From positions 16,921,146 to 16,985,145 of the forward strand of contig NC_084940.1 in assembly GCF_958298935.1 (NCBI RefSeq): 64,000 nucleotides of DNA, read 5' to 3'. How positions within the stretch are numbered: the stretch's first letter is position 1; each line of letters starts with the position of its first letter. A program made the position numbers and the translations under genes. Of this stretch, positions 59,001-64,000 are shown in pieces. The stretch comes from Phragmites australis. Its lineage: Eukaryota; Streptophyta; Magnoliopsida; Poales; Poaceae. The notes under the pieces were generated by a model that saw nothing but the letters and a program-made list of their open reading frames with translations, was not told where the DNA came from and made no database searches.

Positions 59001-61458
59001 ACACAAATGAAGCATATACTGCTCACAAAATGCTCTCTTTCTTACACAGTGAAATTAGTAAGAACTAAAAATGTGTGCGGGAGTAAATACATTTCAGCAA
59101 TTAAAACAAAACAAAAATATCCTCAAAAAAGGTTACAACGTACCTGCACAGGTTTGAATGAGAGTGGAAGGCATGTGAGAGAAGTAATAAACCAAGGCCA
59201 ATTGCTGGATGAACCAAACAGGCAAGTGGCATAGTAGCAACTGCTACAATTAAATTTGGATTGTTCGTAATCATCTGGAAAATCTTTTTCAAAAAAGATC
59301 AGTTAATATCTGAATATAAGAGCCTACAAGAAAAGGAATGACAAAGTTATGCAGGTCTGAAGGCACTCTACTTCTAGAACGATGTTACCTTCAGTGACTG
59401 AAATGAGAATAAGAAAGTGGCGAACTGGCGAAGAAATGCAGATTGAACACCATCCTCCCATGATTGCCAGCTGTAGATCATTGTTGCAAGATTAGGAGAA
59501 AAAACTGATTTATGATTGTATGGTCACTGCAGAATTCATAAAGTAAAAGATACAACAATTGTGTGCTTCAGAACACAAATTACTTATGAAGTCACACTGG
59601 ACAGGAGGTAAATAAACAAGAGATGGTTTTCCATAGGTGATAACCATAAAACAATCTGTAGATTAAATTCTACTAGAAAGAAAACAATTAATCATTTGCA
59701 TAAGAATTAAGACTGGTCAGTTCTGAAATCATAGATATTCTCCTACTTGATGGATCAGAAAAATATTGTACCAGTGCTATTATTAATCAACAACGATCCC
59801 CTTGATAAGAAGAGTATAACACACACTGTCAAGTGATCAACTTCTCTTGCTGTGTCACCTAGGCGTGTGAACTCTGAAAATGCAGTTTCAAGCCCCTAAA
59901 CTTGTTAAGTGGTTAGCGAGAGGTCCAAAACAGGCCAGCCAGCATCTACTAGCTTGTGTGGCACGCTGATTGTGTGCCAACGTGGAACTCGGTCGCCGCC
60001 CCAACCTTGCTCGCCATGCCCCACTTCCTCACCCTGCTCCTCTGCAGCTCATGTCTCCTCCCCTCTAAGTCATTATCTTGTACACCTTTTTGACAACCTT
60101 GTCCTCAAAAACTCCAGCCACCACAACAGAAGCACCACCGGAACCACCACCTTGTAGCCGCTGCTACTCACAAACACTTCTTCTGCCACTCCTTCGCATG
60201 GTAGCGGCAGTGCTCCATCTCGTCGTTCAGCCACTAATGTTTGGCATCCATGTCTTACTTCCTCTGCTAGAGTGCCAGCAACTTCCCACTACCAAATCAC
60301 CGCCGCAATCGTGCCTCTCGCTGTTGCCGCCAATGCCATGTTGGCACTGTACCGGGTGTGGCATGCTTGCATTACGGGTTCCATGCTAGCACACAGTTAA
60401 CAAGTTTAGGGGCCTAAAATAGTGTTTTCTATAATAATGGACCTAGGTGACACAGCATGGCAAGTTTAGGGATTGTCGGTGTATTTTACTCTAAAAGCTA
60501 TGTACTCATACGAGAAGCAAGGTGCTCCAATGAAATGGAACATCTCCATCCCAAGACAAGTAGCAATTTTAAAACTAGCAGCTCTAAAACAGTACCAATC
60601 AGATCTCAATTAAATGTATCTTTAACAAGAAAAAAAATGGAAGAGACATAAAACATATTACTAATAAGAAAAAAGAAAATATATATTAGTGTGTACTGAC
60701 CGTCTCTTGATGAAGACATGTAGAATGGCAGCCACATAAAGAATCAATTTTGAACTTATTATCAACAGAATTGTGAAACCATTAGCAACTATATAGCAGA
60801 TCATAGTCACCAATAAGAAGGTCCCAAATGGTGGGTTTTGCTCCGTCATGAAAAATAAAAAGGCAACAAACAGAAGTATCGGCATGAAGCAAAGGAACAT
60901 GAATGGGTTCGGGAGTCTCAGATTAGACTCTATAGCTGACAAAATGGATGGCACAGGAGAATCACGTTCCCATGCTGACGATTGCCGCATCAGACCAAAA
61001 AACATTACAGCCACCATGAAACCAAGAAGCTGCAATCAAACAGATTACAGGTTAAAATAAAATGCCATGGACGATCTTTTATGTAATTATCTGAATACAG
61101 TAAATAGCATTTCCATGAAAATATGGTGTGACATGTTAACAAAATGGAAACAATTAGATAATCATTAACTTGGTATTGTGAAACTCAGTTCCAGTGTGAA
61201 AAGATGGGAAGATAATATAGCAAGAAATCCATATCATATAACTTTAAACAATCAATGTGATCTAGCAGACAGTAACACAATTGTATCATCCTTGGTATAT
61301 GAATACAACTAAAAAAAGGTAACAGACTGCAGTCGTGCATGGACAAAAGCGTATGCACACAACAAGATTACCTCTGATGAGTACAATAAAAAGAATCTGC
61401 TTGCAGCAGCACTAAGTGAAGCACGAGCACTGACTTTGTACGAGCAATGTGGGTCAGC
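56023..61458 (-). CDS. PGAP1-like GPI inositol-deacylase, C-terminal six exons (partial)
   Basis: Exons on the minus strand, 5' to 3': 61372-61458, 60701-61029, 59389-59470, 59144-59274, 58538-58793 and 56023-56358. Phases agree and together they give 406 codons to a TGA stop. The protein has many hydrophobic spans (LLGFMVAVMFFGLM, FMFLCFMPILLFVAFLFF, LVTMICYIVANGFTILLII, LIVAVATMPLACLVHPAIGL, GVILHGLFG, LSFLYLLGGFYSFVSSMAL). Between them is a soluble loop with QLLPMDDTPTAAKSFTDSQL, and it ends in a basic tail, SRKSRKHSHRH. This fits the multi-span C-terminal half of plant PGAP1/BST1-type proteins. Such enzymes remove the acyl chain from the inositol of GPI anchors in the ER, which allows export of the anchored proteins. 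The catalytic lipase domain would be in earlier exons outside the window. Its introns hold a Copia remnant and a MULE-like MITE. The family call rests on recall of the family's C-terminus. Confidence 0.72.
57100..58070 (-). mobile_element. Copia-like remnant in the last intron of the PGAP1-like gene
   Basis: On the minus strand the phrase ACATGGTCACCGAGCTT at about 58040 resembles a decayed Copia primer site (ACATGGTATCAGAGCTT). It is followed by Pro/Ser-rich leader-like sequence and, at 57404-57102, a fragment starting VVAPLPPVKFDGSG that resembles a Copia gag start. There are no clear ends and no pol. GC-rich compared with the rest of the intron, which supports insertion. Confidence 0.4.
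59811..60493. mobile_element. MITE with long imperfect inverted repeats (MULE-like)
   Basis: The two ends share GCTGTGTCACCTAGG and CCCCTAAACTTGTTAA in inverted order, within imperfect arms of about 100 bp starting AGAGTA. The right arm contains two further copies of the AAGTTTAGG phrase. The interior is C-rich with no transposase. Grass elements with the phrase 'CCCTAAACTTG' in long terminal repeats are usually of Mutator type. A clear 9-bp duplication was not found. It lies in the 1.2-kb intron between exons 60701-61029 and 59389-59470. Confidence 0.5.
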
Positions 61459-61660
61459 CTGTAAAATTTCAAGACACATGATGTAATGAGTTCAAAGTTG
61501 AGAATCATTTGTTTTAATTTCTAGCAATAGGTAAATAAAAAAGGAGAAAAATAGCTCAGTGACACAAGGAAAATGCATATTATGCAACTTGACACCCCAA
61601 AGCTCTGATACTATTGTGAGACTGAAAAGTAATATTTGTTGGAAGTTGACACTGTTAGAT
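61459..61660 (-). other. Upstream intron part of the PGAP1-like gene
   Basis: No further exon of the gene could be recognised between 61459 and the Copia LTR at 62348; the preceding exon probably lies beyond the window. Confidence 0.4.
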
Positions 61661-62351
61661 AACAGTAACAACAATACTAAAATATTCAATATTGAAAGCA
61701 ACCTTTCTTGATTCAGCCATCAGCCATCAAGCAGCATTCAAAGAAGAGCGAGAGCATCCTTAGCACTCTCTCTCTCACTCCTAATATTAAGCCCACCTTG
61801 TAAAATAGTTATATTGAATGAAGGATTTGTGCCACTGTAAGGTAATCCTTCGTGTGAGTGTAAGTATTTTGGGTTCCCGAAAGGGAAAACTATTTGTAAG
61901 CTATGTTTGTGAAAATGAAGTAGTGTTGTCTTTGAAAATCTCTTAGTCTTCTAGTTTGTCCATATGAGATGAGTTTTTATGCTATGTATTCTATAGGAGA
62001 AACCTCTTCGGTAGTTCTCAGGTAATCCCTGCATTTTGCATGATCATAATAAGGTAAGGAGAACTATGTGTCCGTAAAGAAGTGTTCCCATTGGGTGGAA
62101 CTGCCTAGGATGATGGTAAAAACTTATCACATATGTTCATGACTAGGAATATCTAGGGGAAGCTTTGATACTCCTGAAATAAACTAGCGATAAGAACGGT
62201 GAGTACCGAGTAGGATTTTTACGACTATTGTGCAACCGGCTGAGTTGTTAGTTTCGCCAACCTGCAAAGATCCTGAATAACATCATCGAATACTACTGAA
62301 TCAAGAAAGGTCGCTTTCAATATTGAATATTTTAGTATTGTTGTTACTGTT
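61661..62351. repeat. Inverted repeat, 55-bp arms, 581-bp loop
   Basis: Arms are 61661-61715 and 62297-62351, starting AACAGTAACAACAATACT on the left, with a single mismatch (GGTTGC against GGTCGC). The loop has no recognised gene. The right arm overlaps the first four bases of the Copia LTR at 62348. It may be an uncharacterised MITE-like unit. No flanking duplication was found. Confidence 0.7.
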
Positions 62352-62511
62352 CAAATAGTATTTTAATAATATTAAATATTGATATATATATATATATATA
62401 TTACTCTGTGTAATATCTCTAGAGTATAAAGGGTTCTTTGCATATTGTAACATGTACATGTATATATACTAGCTCAGGGTCTCTAGGGAATACAAGTTGC
62501 TATTCATAACA
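62348..62511 (+). repeat. Short Copia 5' LTR (164 bp)
   Basis: Starts TGTTCAAATAG and ends ATTCATAACA, with TGTT/AACA inverted ends. TATAAAGG at 62425-62432 is the probable promoter. The right border is fixed by the primer site; the left border is inferred from the TGTT start. Confidence 0.55.
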
Positions 62512-62524
62512 TGGTGTCAGAGCT
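62512..62524 (+). promoter_or_regulatory. Primer-binding site of the Copia element
   Basis: TGGTGTCAGAGCT directly after the LTR, one base from the initiator tRNA-Met type TGGTATCAGAGC. Confidence 0.7.
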
Positions 62525-63389
62525 ACAATTAGGGTTGGGTTTTCTCTCCTCTAGCCGTCCCTACGTGTTGCAACTTCCACACCGGTTGGTCATCTCCCGT
62601 CGCCCACCATCTCCTACCTCCACCCGATAAGATATTCGCCATTGCACCAACGCCGTCTCCACCATGCACGGATCCACACGCCTCCCAGCCGGCCACGCCG
62701 CTCTCCCCGTCAACTGGTCCATCACTAGCCGGATCCAATCCCCACTCGGGCAGCTGCCTTTGCAGCGCTCGCCAATCGCCTCCTGATGCGTCGCTCTATT
62801 GCCTCTGCAGCTGCTCACCGTAGCCGCCTCGTTGGTCCCACATGCTAGTGCACTGCTACCACGGATGGACCTGCCCACCTCCACACGCTGGCAGCCTCCA
62901 TGTCGATGACCTCCGCGCCGGCAGCCTGATCCAAGCCGGTGGCCTGTCCGCGACTGACTCGTGCTGGCTCGCCGGCAGTTTCTGCCCCGCGGTTTTTGCT
63001 TTCCGTCACCGGGTTCAGTTGTATAACTAATTTGGCCAGCAGCTCAAAAAAAAAAATGCGGCAGCACATTGTTTTCTTTGCGCTCTCACAATCGCTTGTC
63101 ACGTTCTCGTTATTGCTCACCGCTATCTTTGCGCTCTTGCCATCAACCGTTGCTTCTCTTTTACGCCCTCACTGTCATTCATCACTTCTTCAGGATGTTG
63201 TCGAGCATCGTTTAAGTTCTTTGGTGCTCGGTGATCTTTGATGGTCTTAAGTACCGGGACTTAGCGTAGCATATGCGCATTCACATATGTGGGCTTCGTC
63301 TTTAGGGTGTTCTCTCTAGCGACGTTCCTTTGCCTATCAGGAAGCTTTGGAGTTGTGCCGTGATCAGTTGTCTGTCTGTGTTCAGTAGA

Positions 63390-63995
63390 TGGATAATGAT
63401 GCTCGTACCTGCCGCGTTCTATCCTGGTTGCTAGTGTGGAGCCTAGGATTCCTTCTGAGACTATTGAGTTCTCTACCGCTTTTCAGATGTGAATTTATCT
63501 TCGTCCGACCTATGAGCTTTCTGGAGATGCTCTCTATCTGTTGTTCGCCATGAGCAATCTCTTCAGCAGGGTGATGCCACAATTGATGTGTTATATGCTC
63601 AAATGTCGGTTGTGTGGCGTCAGTTGGACTCCCTTTTAATTGATGGTTGCCGCTCCTATTAGTGTTGAACGTGATTTTTGACGTCTCTACGAGTTCCTAT
63701 CTCGCCTTCATCTAGAGTTTGAGCAACGACGTGCTCAACTGCTTGCACAATATCCCTATGTCATGCTTGTGGAGGCTCTTACGGAGTTACGTTTGGAGGA
63801 GACTCGTCTACGTGGTCTTGGATTGTTGCCGCTTCTCTCAGTGTTGGTTGCTCGTCCACCTGCTACACCTACATCTTCGTCTACACCGACATCTGCTCCT
63901 CGTGCGACTCCTTCGTCTTCTGCAACCTCTTCATGTGGTGGTGGTCACCCTCACTGCACCTACTGTAGCAAGAGGGCCATGTTAAGGTGAATTGC
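63390..63995 (+). pseudogene. Copia gag, decayed and cut by the window end
   Basis: Readable pieces: VEPRIPSETIEFSTAFQM, SGDALYLL, YEFLSRLHLEFEQRRAQLL, YPYVMLVEALTELRLEETRL and, near the end, HPHCTYCSKR, the start of a zinc knuckle. These pieces are in different frames and separated by stops, so the copy is broken in gag. The 5' leader (62525-63390) has no convincing ORF. Confidence 0.65.
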
Positions 63996-64000
63996 TACTG

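Larger units (their letters stand above)
62348..64000 (+). mobile_element. Copia retrotransposon, 5' part, running off the window
   Basis: 5' LTR at 62348-62511, then a primer site and gag. The remainder, with pol and the 3' LTR, is outside the window. It sits in or upstream of the PGAP1-like gene in the opposite orientation. Confidence 0.75.

Noticed and set aside
1..64000. Bacterial-type operon, phage, defence or toxin system
   Set aside because: No operon-like gene runs, ribosome-binding sites or matching domains; all recognisable content is plant nuclear genes and transposons.

Overview
The window is nuclear DNA from a grass, most likely a panicoid. The support is GC-rich exons with long AT-rich introns, GT-AG splicing, several families of LTR retrotransposons nested in one another, LINEs, hAT and MITE-like elements, a tRNA-derived SINE, and LTRs carrying CACCGGA/TCCGGTG-type palindromes. 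Nothing suggests a bacterial, viral or organellar origin. About two thirds of the window is transposon sequence.

Layout. 0.9-3.5 kb (+): the 3' half of a gene like AIPP2/PAIPP2 (EDM2-linked PHD-protein family). It carries one in-frame TAG in a conserved exon and frame changes upstream, so it looks decayed. 4.5-9.7 kb: degenerate hAT-like repeats and an old minus-strand LTR, split by a 2.2-kb solo LTR (7079-9281). 11.6-14.6 kb (+): a 5'-truncated LINE with 12-bp target duplications, itself split by a 1.3-kb solo LTR. 14.6-18.2 kb: ordinary intergenic DNA. 18.26-25.46 kb (-): a near full-length L1-type LINE with a perfect 13-bp target duplication, interrupted by an 844-bp hAT element.

25.62-46.77 kb: a decayed Ty3/Gypsy element of Tat type (order LTR-gag-PR-RT-RH-IN, then a 47-bp minisatellite, an antisense gene and the 3' LTR), bounded by the target duplication TTTTC. 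Its 3' LTR is split by a 9-kb non-autonomous Copia-type element that has only gag (37.13-46.12 kb). That element in turn holds two solo LTRs with perfect 5-bp duplications (41112-42021, TAGGG; 42930-44413, ATAGC). The order of insertion can be read directly from the junctions.

47.5-55.1 kb (+): an apparently intact NPH3/BTB-POZ gene with a TATA box, a CT-repeat 5' UTR, a 5'-UTR intron and five coding exons giving 575 residues. 56.0-61.5 kb (-): the last six exons (406 residues) of a membrane protein that looks like plant PGAP1, a GPI inositol-deacylase. Its 5' part lies outside the window, beyond a Copia element starting at 62.35 kb. The two genes converge, with about 0.9 kb between their stop codons. 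Their introns hold a SINE, tandem repeats, a MULE-like MITE and a Copia remnant.

I see no convincing new multigene system. The points most worth a second look are the nested block with exact junctions, the LTR that encodes the end of its own polyprotein, the antisense gene in the Gypsy element, the SINE whose target duplication ends in a splice-acceptor-like TTTTTCAG, and the 55-bp inverted repeat next to a Copia LTR. Element boundaries come from reading the sequence by eye; family names come from motif recognition, not from a database search.
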